Assembly: GCF_034702125.1 (NCBI RefSeq)
Contig: NC_085876.1
Coordinates: 5,021,864 to 5,085,863, forward strand
Origin: Engraulis encrasicolus
Lineage: Eukaryota; Chordata; Actinopteri; Clupeiformes; Engraulidae
DNA length: 64,000 bases
Reading direction: 5' to 3'
The position numbers and the translations under genes are program-made. Below are positions 53,601 to 64,000 of this stretch, piece by piece (positions within the stretch are counted from its first letter, which is position 1; each line of letters begins with the position of its first letter). The notes under the pieces are model-generated. The model worked only from the letters and a program-made list of their open reading frames with translations. It was not told where the DNA came from and searched no databases.

Positions 53601-53809
53601 AATTTAGCTTTATGCAATGCTGCTTCGCACCTTAATTTCCTTTGGGATCAATGAAGTCACATTTCTACTTCTGCAACTCTTACTATACTTATTTTCATCT
53701 AGTAGTTTCCTAGCCAGGCATGTTGTGCTTCAGTGGAAGAGTGCAATGAGTAATCAAATTTTTTGTCTAAATTACTCAGGGTCCCTGACATCACAGGGCC
53801 CTTATCTGA

Positions 53810-54420
<611 letters not shown>

Positions 54421-54631
54421 TGGAGTAGGGGGTTTCTGAGAGCCAGACAACAACCTCTAAGGCCATATAACTCAGACATGCAGATGGCATAATTACCAAT
54501 CCAGATGTCATCAGTGGCATATACTTCTATCACTGTGCTTCCACCACCGCTTGCTTACATGTAAACTCTTTGGATTCATAATGGTGTGCATAGGCACTGC
54601 CCTTACAATGTGATTCAATTATAATTTGGGA

Positions 54632-55232
54632 GGTAACGATTCGCTTCAAATCGATTCAGTTTCATTCTACGATGTATTGCAATGCATTATATTTCTACTA
54701 AAAGCAAGGACAAAATTTTCATCCATCTTGAGGGAATGCAAGCAGTCAGACACTGCAACATTTTATTGGCTGTTGTGTGTATCATTCCTGCTGCTTTGAA
54801 GTGATTTAAAGGTGCACTGTGTGAAAATTTTAGAAGTTTATTTCCAGAAGTCATCCTTCCCATTCACAATCCCTTTTACATGAATACTTACACCACCATC
54901 AAATTCTTAGTGTTCATTATGACTGGAAAATAGCCATATTTAGCTGCATATAATTTTGTCATATTAGTAAATATTTTATTATTCAGTAAATATTCATGAA
55001 AAGATGAAATTTGGCAATAGGCAGCCATGATCGGCATAGTTGCAATACATACTCTGGCCATCATCTTACACAGTGCATCTTTAATGTAAAGTTCATTTGC
55101 TCTGGAAATGCCCACAGAAGTAACTGAAACTTGAAAAAATATGCCGCATCGATTATGGCATTTGCCGAATTGATTATTAAATTGTCCTGCCCCGCATTGC
55201 GATGCATTGCCTAATCGATTATTGTTGAAACC
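54632..55232. mobile_element. hAT-like host element interrupted by a TTAA MITE
   Basis: CTTCAAATCGATTCAGTTTC at the left is roughly inverse of the AATCGATTATTGTTGAAACC region at the right, and ATGTATTGCAATGCATT pairs with CGCATTGCGATGCATTGC. The element at 54810-55080 sits inside. Confidence 0.5.
54810..55080. mobile_element. TTAA-flanked MITE, nested
   Basis: TTAA at 54806-54809 and 55081-55084. Ends AGGTGCACTGTGTGAAA and, inverted, AGATGCACTGTGTAAGA. Common fish MITE type; no ORF. Confidence 0.85.
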
Positions 55233-55557
55233 ACTACAAAATAGTGTTTGGTCATTGTATGTCCAGGATTGTAAGCCTTTGCATTCCGAATTGTCCTGTA
55301 TTTTTAATATTTCATATCTATTTGCTCCTACTATTCTATAGCTAGGCTATTTAGTTGTTAATATATGACAATTATATCTGAATAGCATGCAGTTTTAGAG
55401 ATTTCTTCCATTACTGCTTGCTTACATCTTGGCTTTACTCTTTGGAATCCATCAGTGTGGTCAGGGTGGCCAACACGCGGAAACAAAGGGGCACATTGTG
55501 TGTAGGGCCTACTGGGGGGGGGGGGGGTCTTTCAGATGGATTTGTCCAGGGGCCGAC

Positions 55558-55805
55558 CAAGCATGATTATCATCGACTTTCAAATCTCTTCGAGACTTGA
55601 TCGGACCAAGAGCATAACAAGTAACATTTCCCAAACGGCATGGTTGACCCGCCTTCCTTGGTTTGCTACTGGTTGTTTGCTTCCTGACAAAGTAGGAGGA
55701 GTTCCCGAATTTTCTGGAGCTCAGAAATAACATTTGTATTGCTCCTGGCCTGACTAAAAGCAACGCTGAAGGCGTTGCGTCACTAAGGCGCGGCCTGGCT
55801 AGGCC
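55558..55805 (+). repeat. Dispersed repeat, fuller copy of 405-505
   Basis: GATTATCATCGACTTTCAAA, CTCTTCGAGACTTGATCGGA and GTTGCGTCACTAAGGCGCGG mark the shared blocks. Confidence 0.6.
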
Positions 55806-56009
55806 CGACCAAAGCTGTCAGCGGCCCTGAATGTGGTTGTGGATGGTTCTGTGAGAGGTCTGCTATGCAGTGGTCAGCAGCAGCAGGCAAATTACCATTC
55901 AGGTGTGTGCATGCATGCAGTGAGCAGAAGTGTGTTGCTGACGAAATTCAGGTTCAATCAGGCAGGAAGGTTAACAAGACAGAGACGTGTGGAGAGACTG
56001 CATGACCTG

Positions 56010-56010
<1 letters not shown>

Positions 56011-56097
<87 letters not shown>
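56011..56097. repeat. (TG)n microsatellite
   Basis: About 87 bp of uninterrupted TG. Confidence 0.95.
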
Positions 56098-56099
<2 letters not shown>

Positions 56100-57480
56100 T
56101 GAACAAGCTGGAGAAATGTGTGACCTGAGTGTGTAATGCCAGAGCTGTCTCCTTTGAGTGGAATTTCTTTGTAGTTTGGTTACTCGGGATAGGCCTATGT
56201 CAATAGGCTGCTGCTTGTTCAATAAAACCCAATTTGAACCAATATAATTAGGCTACTTTTCTCATAAACAATTTGACACACTTGAATTATAATACTAAAG
56301 ACTTCATTATTTGTTCATTAGGCTATGTCCAGGCATTCAGATTGTTTTGATTACTATGTACTATTACTACTATTCTATAGGCCTAGTTAGAATGTCTTGT
56401 AGGATGAACATTGTGGGACGATTTTTGAAATTTCAGGTTCTGTGCCATTGTATGCAAATGCCATTACATCACATGTCAAACGTTTATGTTGTTTTCAAAA
56501 TCTAGGGTGTCTTCAACAAAATTAAGCAGAAATTCTGGAAATATTTTCATCACAGAAGAAATTATTTTGCTTTAAACAGTTCTGGCCACGTTCAGAATCA
56601 ACTTCCTGACCACTAGTAAAGCTAGCTGCTTTTTAAATTTTATTTTATTTATTACACAATTGACATGGATATTAAAGTTTGTTATTTGTGCATTTATGTA
56701 AAAACTGTTTGTTTACATACATTTTGTTACCTTTATATGAAGAATTTGTTTCATAAACCTGTTTACATATAACGCACCCATTAACCTGATACAGCAAGCA
56801 TATTACTACTGAAAAAGAGACTAATGCAAGATTTTATTAGTAAATTCCTTACAATAAGCAATTATAAGCAACATTTAATTGAAAAATCATACACTATTTG
56901 CTGTTTCACCATAAAAAAACGTTCCCTGTCCCACTTTACCAATAGGCATTGGTAAAGTGGGACAGTGGAAAATGTGCCCCTAATTAAAATATTTTACTTA
57001 AAAAATTAATGCATTTTTAACTAGATGATTCTTAATGAAGTCACCTTTCAAAGAAAACAGTTGTTGAGGCCTAACATCAATATTTAAAGTGCTAGGCCCT
57101 TAACATTATTGACCTCAGATTGCTATGTCATTTGCAAAATCGTTGGTTTTTTGGTTCAGCCTGGTTCAGACATGTTATCACACCCCCCAGGAGGACATCA
57201 CAACCAGACTTAATATTATATTATTTTAAACATTACATGCTAGAGAAAATGTATACCAAAGATTTAATTGGCTACAGCAAAGCAACATGAAGATATTGGT
57301 GATAAATGTTAACTGTCCCACTTTACCAGTTGGCCCACTTTACCGATGCTCACCCTACATATTGATATAACATACAAAAGAGCATACAGTTTGGAAATTA
57401 CCAGCCCGTAAATTTCTGCAGAACACGTCGAGAAAGAAAGATGATCAATCCGCGAGTCTGATTAGGCCTACAGACTTGAA
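56098..57480. other. AT-rich stretch with a perfect palindrome
   Basis: No gene recognised. Holds the 40-bp palindrome at 56926-56965 (18-bp arms CTGTCCCACTTTACCAAT, loop AGGC). Two further CCCACTTTACC words lie at 57317-57344. Confidence 0.6.
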
Positions 57481-57489
57481 AGCTGAGAG

Positions 57490-57770
57490 GGACCCGCGTG
57501 AGGCGGAGAGGAGGGATATGGAGGGGGCGAGGGGGGACGCCCAGGAGGGGGCGGGGTAATCTCGCCGGCGCCACCTTAAAAAAACAGTCGCGCCGATATG
57601 TCAATCCAGACGCGACCCAGACAGACCTCGGTACGGGGGCCCAGCCGTGAGAGCAGCGCGCCTATTGGCCCACTGGCCCTGTCCCTCTGAGAGCGCCGCT
57701 CCCATTGGCTGGACTCTGGCGAGACGCTCACACGCACAACGTCTACCCCGCTTTTGTTATTGTACTGAGT
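57490..57770 (+). promoter_or_regulatory. smad4: CpG-rich promoter of smad4
   Basis: A GC- and CpG-rich block contains two CCAAT/NF-Y type sites in reverse orientation, CTATTGGCC near 57661 and CCATTGGCT near 57702. It lies upstream of a purine-rich leader with a strong splice donor. The block contrasts with the AT-rich DNA on its left. Assignment to smad4 rests on strand and position, the next plus-strand coding exon being smad4. Confidence 0.6.
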
Positions 57771-58002
57771 CCAGGCAGAGAGAGCGAGAGCTAGGCTTCG
57801 GGAGAGCGAGCAGGATGCATGAGCCGAGACAGCGAGGCTGATAGAGTCTGGTATCGACTTGGATAGAGACAGATAGTTTTGGAGGAGGGGGAAGAGGGCT
57901 CATTCGGATAGCCTAACCAGCCACTACCTCACCAGTAGCCTACACGTTTATCCCTCTTCTTCTCCTTCTTCACATCGGCTCCCCCCGAACCCCTACAGAT
58001 GT
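57770..58002 (+). other. smad4: Probable non-coding exon 1 of smad4
   Basis: The leader ends CCCTACAGATGT followed by gtaagtaa at 58003, a near-consensus donor. The smad4 coding exon at 63079 begins just after an acceptor and so needs an upstream 5' UTR exon. The left boundary is approximate. Confidence 0.5.
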
Positions 58003-60180
58003 GTAAGTAAGAGCTATTCATATGAAATATGGGGCTTGTTTTTGTCACGACAGACAGGCGAGACCATATAAGCAACTGAGGAGTGGGGGAAAAGGGCAGT
58101 CCCCCCTTGTCAAACCCAGCAGGCTTGATGTGATAGCCTTTGGCGGAGGTGTGTCCTCTTCTCACATTGTTCGCTTTGATGGAAAAAAGAGACCAAAGAT
58201 TTTGATAAACCCAGTTTGTGGCTGTTGACCATTTTTTGGTGTTATTCGTGACGAAGCTCTGGTCATCTATCGACGATAACTGTGGGCAATATCAGTTCAC
58301 CCTCCCCTGTAGCCGATAGTGCTCTCTCCTCATGTGTGAATTTCATTTGACCAAATCATGGTCTGGTCATTTGCTTTACAACGTCTCTCCGTCAGAAATT
58401 GTTGCGCGTCCAAGTCAATATGGTGTGGTAGTCTAGATGACAAGTTCATGCCCCATGTTGTCAGTTTTCATATTGTGGAATGGGACCTCGTGAAATTAAG
58501 ACAGTAGACTTGATGACGCGATATGTCCAAATATGGTCGGTCAATCGCTGCATTCGTTTGTCCGCAGTGGGGTAAACAGCGCTTTACTTTTCTACCTCTC
58601 AGAAAACGAATGTCAGTTATCTCTGAACACAATTTTGTCTTCCTGAGCAGCGGTCACGACTGTGGTGTGAATGAAGTTGGATATCAACTTAACCCTGTCA
58701 CTACTGAATTGAGATACCAGTAGCCTAGGTAGCTTACACTGGGGACTCACCTGTTTCGCCTCAGATAGCTGGATCTGAGGTAACCAGGTTCGTTGATTCA
58801 TACAGGCAACATCAGCAGCAGTTGTTCACTGATTGTATAGGGTACCGTTTAGATCATGCTCTCTTCTTTTTAATTCTGGATGACTGCAAAGATGATGATT
58901 GAAATCATGTCTCTACTTTGTTGTTTTCTGTTAGTTTGCTTGTTTGTTTAGATGTTCAGTCAAATTAGTTGGTGCTCGTTCTTCTGGGATGGTTCTTCTG
59001 AATCACGTCCACTGTTGAAATAGGCCTACAGCTGGGAATTACAAGGACAGACAGACAGGGACAAGCAGGCAAGGATATAGGGACAGGGACAGACAGAGAT
59101 GTAGGGGAGGGCAGAGGCAGGGGCAGAGTAAAAGACGATAGACAGTCAGACAGACAGAGGCCGTGTCAGACAGAAACACAGGCTGGCAGACAGAGAGAGG
59201 CAGGGAGAGAGAGGAAGACAGACAGATAAAGGGACACAGAGGAGAGCATCAACTGAGAAAAACAAGGGAAGAAAGACAAAGTCAGATAGTAAGACCGGTG
59301 GGGGGGGTGACAGACACAGACGCTGCCTAGCGTGCACCCCCAGAGCAGGCCACTGTCCCACTTCTGTCAGTGTCCCCAAGCGCTACCAATAGTGTAAGTA
59401 TCCATGTCCTTATGACCCCTACAGACTACAATACAACCTGAGTGGTCTATACTGTACAGTTCACTGTGTACAGACACAAAGAGGTCAACAGACTTCTGTA
59501 GGGGACAGACAAACACTGAGGTTTCTCCATACAGGGCAGGCAAGGAATGAGGGACATACAGACTACAGTGCTGTACACACAGTGAATGAAAAGTACATGC
59601 AGCAGGCTACAGCCAGGCGGTGAGGGGTTTTCATATAGGACAGGCAGACCACTGAAGAGTCTTCACCAGGGTTGTCAAAAATAAGGCACGTGCGCCGAAT
59701 GTGGCCTATGAGATGGTTTTATCCAGACCCATACTTGTAGAGAAAAAAAAACAAGAATGTAAAAAATGTTGCCCATCTCGAACCCATTACAAAGTTCGTG
59801 TGAGATTTCAGGTGTTCAATAGTTGAGAATGAATTTTCCTTCTTTTTGTGGGTCTGAATTTACAGTCAACCTTCTTCAAGATAGGATGAATCCTCCGCTG
59901 ACATCCACCTGGGGATGATTAGCAATGTGATTCCGATATGAAGCAGAGATTCTCAATATTTCACAATTATCCCTGATAACAAAGGTAACATTGAATTGAC
60001 ACAGATTATTGCCGAATCAACGGCCAACCTGTCGAATGCCTTGATGCAACGTCCCTTTGCTATCAGGGAATGATGCAGCCCAGTTAACCTGTTAAGACAT
60101 GGCCTCAGCATGTATTATTCAGATAGGACAGTGAGAGAGACAGGGAATGAGTGAGGAGAGAGAGAGATGGGGAAGGATCA
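58003..60180. other. smad4 intron 1, left part
   Basis: No further exon recognised. Many CAGACAGA words at 59040-59290 form a loose minisatellite. Confidence 0.5.
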
Positions 60181-60189
60181 GAAAATGAC

Positions 60190-60350
60190 CTTGAGGGCCC
60201 AGCCGTGACTCAACTTGACTGCTACACCAGCAGCCTGGGTTCAATTCCAGCCTGGGTCCTTTACTGGACCTCCCCCATCTCTCTCTCTTGCTCCCTGTCT
60301 CTCTCAACTATCCAGTCACAAAAATAAAAACAGAAAAAGCCCCAAAATAT
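60190..60350 (+). repeat. tRNA-derived SINE, family S4
   Basis: GGGCCCAGCCGTGACTCAAC head, B box GGTTCAATTCCAGCC, then GGGTCCTTTACTGGACCTCC, and tail AAAAGCCCCAAAATATAT. Typical fish SINE. Confidence 0.75.
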
Positions 60351-60359
60351 ATATTTTTT

Positions 60360-60455
60360 AAAGAAATTGACCTTGAGCCGAAATTGAACCCAGCTCCCCG
60401 GTGTAATGGTAATGGTTCCCCAGCCCACTGAGCCACAGCACCCACACCCACATGT
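60360..60455 (-). repeat. Second SINE head on the opposite strand
   Basis: The minus strand reads GTGGGTGCTGTGGCTCAGTG with B box GGTTCAATTTCGGC. It abuts the family S4 copy tail-to-tail. Confidence 0.6.
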
Positions 60456-60889
60456 CTACTGTAGCCTTCACAGAGGCATGATCCTAATTAGCCGAGATCT
60501 TCATCCAAGCTGACGAGGACGGCTAATCACTGTTGTTGTGTGTGCTTGTGTGGTACTGACACATTGCTTTCCTAAACCGGGGAAGTCCATCTCTGTTCTA
60601 GCGCCCCTCTATACGACTCTGTGGCACTCTGTACGACAGTGGCCATTGCATGGCACAGGTCGTTCCGCCTGTGGAAACCTTCATTGTCGGGGGGGCTTTA
60701 TTATTGCAATAGCAAGCATTGTTTACTAACATGTCACAACAACTCAAAAATGCCATACTGTTTTTTTGATAATTATACTGTACAACACCAACATTTCACT
60801 GTTACGCGTATAGACATGAATGTAAACACTATGTGAACACTAAAATGCTGAAAACTTCACTGTTTGCTAGTACAACATTATTACAAAGC

Positions 60890-61224
60890 AGTCATGGGTG
60901 AGCGGTTAGGGCGTCAGACTTGCATCCCAGAGGTTGCCGGTTCGACTCCCGACCCGCCAGGTTGGTGGGGTTAGTAATCAACCAGTGCTCTCCCCCATCC
61001 TCCTCCATGACTGAGGTACCCTGAGCATGGTACCGTCCCACCGCACTGCTCCCCATGGGGCGCCACTGAGGGCTGCCCCCTTGCACGGGTGAGGCATAAA
61101 TGCAATTTCGTTGTGTGCAGTGTGCAGTGTTCACTTGTGTGCTGTGGAGTGCTGTGTCACAATGACAATGGGAGTTGGAGTTTCCCAATGGGCTTTCACT
61201 TTCACTTTTCACTTCACTTTCACT
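60890..61224 (+). repeat. tRNA-derived SINE, family S1, full length
   Basis: Head GGGTGAGCGGTTAGGGCGTC, B box GGTTCGACTCCCG, body CTCCCCCATCCTCCTCCATG and CCCCTTGCACGGGTGAGGCA, tail TTTCACTTTCACTTTTCACT. Other copies lie at 7312 and 61707. Confidence 0.85.
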
Positions 61225-61248
61225 AATCATCAATAACACACTGTAGGC

Positions 61249-61610
61249 CAGAGGTGGGCAAACTCAGGCCCGCGGACCACACGCTGAGCAATTTCATGTG
61301 GCCCGCAGAGCCTTTACAAGAAAGACGAAACACAGTGATACTCGCACCCTCTCTTAAATTGGCTACCCAAGAGAAAAGTCCTGCAGGTTTGACATTAACC
61401 AAGTACATAGGGTACTGTATTCGTCCTCATGAATTTCAATAACAACATTACAACAATTACAACAATTAAATAACAAGACATGTCATGTCAGCATACTAAA
61501 TCTCTTGTCATTGACATGGGCACGATGCCCAGTGACACCTGACCCTCCGGGTCAACATTCTAAATTTAGACCCAATGTGGCCCTTGAGCTGAAATAATTG
61601 CTCACCTCTG
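61249..61610. mobile_element. hAT-like MITE
   Basis: CAGAGGTGGGCAAACT at the left and, inverted, CAGAGGTGAGCAATTA at the right. Contains the GGCCCGCGG/GTGGCCC words shared with the element near 33127. It lies between two S1 SINEs of opposite strand. Confidence 0.8.
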
Positions 61611-61706
61611 CTGTCACCTGCTGTAGGCCTATAGAAATGAATACTCAGCTCCACCTCTTTAGCTGGGCAGTACTTAAGCTCCCTTTTCGAAAGAATTGAT
61701 TTAAGC

Positions 61707-62000
61707 CCAACTGGGAAACTCCAACTCACATTGTCATTGTGACACAGCACTTCACAGCACACAAGAGCACACCACACACAACAAAATTGCATTTATGCCA
61801 TATCCGTGCAAGGCGGCAGCCCCCAAATTCGCCCCAAGGGAGCAGTGCGCTGAGACGGTACCATGCTCAGGGTATCTCAGTCATGGAGGAAGATGGGGGA
61901 TAGCACTGGTTAATTACTCCCCCCGCCAACCTGGCGGATCAGGAGTCGAACCGGCAGCCTTTGGACTACAAGTCTGACGACCTAATCGCTTACCCTGATA
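61707..62000 (-). repeat. tRNA-derived SINE, family S1, minus strand
   Basis: Inverse of the 60890 copy, with head on the right (CAAGTCTGACGACCTAATCG). Confidence 0.85.
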
Positions 62001-62940
62001 GCTGATAGCCGTACAATAGGATCAAATATTGATCATTTTGAGTAAAGAAGGACACCCATCCTTAAGTCTCCATCCTTTCTAATAGCCAATGTAATCATGA
62101 ACTGTAGGCCTATGTGCTCCACCAGTATACCATGGTCTATGTAGTAGTTAGTAGTAGAACTTAATTGTCCCCATGGGGCAATTGTGTTTGCAGTACAAAC
62201 ACTGGCACCAGACATAAGACACAGACAGGTATACCAGAGTAACAAACAGCAAAAAACAGTAATGTATGTAAATGTACAGGTGTAGAAATTTAGCTTGGTA
62301 GTCACTGTCTGCATGTTGTGTAGCAATAAATGTAGCAAAATCTTCACCCACCTGCCCTGCAAAGTGCAGAAACTATGCCAACATTAAAACTGAGGAAAAT
62401 GCTTTCAAAGCCTTGGTATTAGGTTTGATAGTTAAGCTTACTGCAAATTTGACATGGCAATATCTCGAATACGGGACACATTTGACCCATATTAAGGTTT
62501 TGCCACAAGATAAAGGAGGTGTTATGAAGATTTTCATTTTCAGTATAGTAAACTCAATTTTAACTAAATATGTAGTTCCTGCACTGTACAGCAGTATAAA
62601 CGTCTGCCTAGTAACAATTGTACAATGTTCCCACTTCCCACAGTTCATATTGCCATTACTGTTACTATTACTAAATTATTACATTTATATTAAAATGGGA
62701 CTTAATATTATCAGCAATATCCAGAGGTTGTCATCTCTGCCAATAGCCACATGTACTGCTTATGCGGCAGAGTTATGCCTAATGCCTAATAAGAGTACTG
62801 TATACTATAGTGTATAAATAATTCATCAACTTCACAGTGCCATATACAGCATATGGCACATAATTACAGTGTGTGTGGTGTGTGTGTGTGTGCGCACATC
62901 ATGCCACTGCCTGGTATATTGTGTTATTATAATCATGGTA
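62000..62940. other. smad4 intron 1, right part
   Basis: Unassigned. A fragment at 62155-62200 (AATTGTCCCCATGGGGCAAT) looks like a short palindromic retroelement tail. The 134-codon open stretch at 62413-62817 has no recognised domain. Confidence 0.4.
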
Positions 62941-62949
62941 TACACTATC

Positions 62950-63051
<102 letters not shown>

Positions 63052-63078
63052 CGTGCACGCCCGCTACCTTTCAGCAGG

Positions 63079-63315
63079 ATGTCGGTGAACCCCCCCAACA
63101 GCAATGACGCATGCCTGAGTATCGTGCACAGCCTGATGTGCCACCGGCAGGGCGGGGAGAACGAGGGCTTTGCCAAGCGCGCCATCGAGAGCTTGGTCAA
63201 GAAGCTCAAGGAGAAAAAAGATGAACTGGACTCGCTCATCACAGCGATCACTACCAATGGGGTTCACCCCAGCAAGTGTGTTACCATCCAGAGGACGCTG
63301 GATGGGAGATTACAG
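63079..63315 (+). CDS. smad4: SMAD4, first coding exon (MH1 domain start; gene continues off the right edge)
   Basis: SMAD4 is the common mediator SMAD that joins receptor-activated SMADs in TGF-beta/BMP signalling and binds DNA through its MH1 domain. The exon follows a pyrimidine-AG acceptor (TTTCAGCAG) and encodes 79 residues. They start [19 protein letters not shown] and include the MH1 helices with [19 protein letters not shown] and [18 protein letters not shown]. The exon ends DGRLQ exactly at a gtaaaa donor. This is the same phase and codon context as the end of the first coding exon of human SMAD4 (codon 83), so the N-terminus here is four residues shorter. The rest of MH1, the linker and MH2 lie outside the window. 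The paralogue (a or b) cannot be decided. Confidence 0.95.
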
Positions 63316-63330
63316 GTAAAATGCCCATGG

Positions 63331-63645
<315 letters not shown>

Positions 63646-63883
63646 CACACACTCATGTACAAAACGATCGGCTCGAAAAGGACTCTGGGTGGTACATTGT
63701 GCGCTGGCCTACCCCCTTTCATTCGTTCACCATCCTCGTTTTTCCTCCGCTATTCCTCTGTTTTCCAACCATATTGAAATGAATGGTAGAATGTTCAAAA
63801 TGATGATGTCACAAACTGGCAGTCCAACTTTTGCGGAGCAGTACTCAGCACTTTGTCGGAGCCGGTGTGCAGAAGCCCGAAGT

Positions 63884-64000
63884 GGCAGTGGCCTAATGGG
63901 TAGGGAATGTGTTGGTCTGTCAAAGGGTTGGGGGTTCGAATCCCACCCTTACCTTTCCCTACCTATCCGTTGCTGAAAGGTACCTGAAACAACCCCATAC
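63884..64000 (+). repeat. tRNA-derived SINE head, cut by window edge
   Basis: GTGGCCTAATGGGTAGGGAA and B box GTTCGAATCCCACCC, same type as 53409. Confidence 0.75.

Noticed and set aside
59040..59290. CAGACAGA-rich run considered as a CRISPR-like or regulatory array
   Set aside because: Irregular spacing and no conserved repeat-spacer structure; an ordinary loose minisatellite in a eukaryote.
62413..62817. 134-codon plus-strand open frame in smad4 intron 1
   Set aside because: AT-rich, hydrophobic by composition, no homology I recognise.

Overview
This window reads as nuclear DNA of a ray-finned (teleost) fish. The reasons are spliced vertebrate genes, many short DNA transposons (Tc1/mariner-, hAT- and TTAA-type MITEs), several tRNA-derived SINE families with fish-type 3' tails, a fossil L2/CR1-like LINE end, and long (CA)n and (GA)n arrays. 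The species cannot be fixed from sequence alone.

Layout. 1-13.0 kb: gene-free flank made of MITEs, a SINE, a LINE fragment and a 774-bp Tc1-like MITE. 13.2-29.6 kb: ILF2 (NF45) on the minus strand, rebuilt here as 14 exons and 387 codons. Its large introns hold a 5.2-kb inverted-repeat element, a Tc1 transposase fossil and hAT fossils. 29.9-32.1 kb: a 2.2-kb element with about 60-bp inverted ends that contains two 213-bp direct repeats. 32.4 kb: an initiator tRNA-Met gene. 33-36.3 kb: MITEs and the probable CHTOP 3' UTR. 36.3-48.9 kb: CHTOP on the minus strand, five coding exons and 253 codons, plus a probable non-coding first exon. 49.0-50.3 kb: SNAPIN on the plus strand, four exons and 129 codons, head-to-head with CHTOP across a short shared promoter carrying a consensus CRE. 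50.3-57.4 kb: SINEs and nested MITEs. 57.5-58.0 kb: CpG-rich promoter and probable non-coding exon 1 of smad4. 63.08-63.32 kb: first coding exon of smad4, which continues past the right edge.

How the genes relate. ILF2 forms obligate heterodimers with ILF3/NF90-type DZF proteins in RNA metabolism. CHTOP is an RGG-rich TREX export factor and PRMT substrate. SNAPIN is a small BLOC-1/BORC and SNARE-associated protein. SMAD4 is the common mediator SMAD. They are housekeeping neighbours rather than one pathway. ILF2, SNAPIN and CHTOP are also neighbours in human 1q21.3, but here CHTOP lies between ILF2 and SNAPIN and is inverted relative to SNAPIN.

The most unusual observation is that three of the four protein genes (ILF2, CHTOP, smad4) carry decayed tandem copies of an exon edge beside the intact exon, each next to dinucleotide-repeat or pyrimidine-rich sequence. 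I found no convincing novel multi-gene system. The best candidates for something undescribed are this exon-edge duplication pattern, the 5.2-kb inverted-repeat element in ILF2 intron 12, and an open reading frame fragment inside a 2.25-kb element in CHTOP intron 4.
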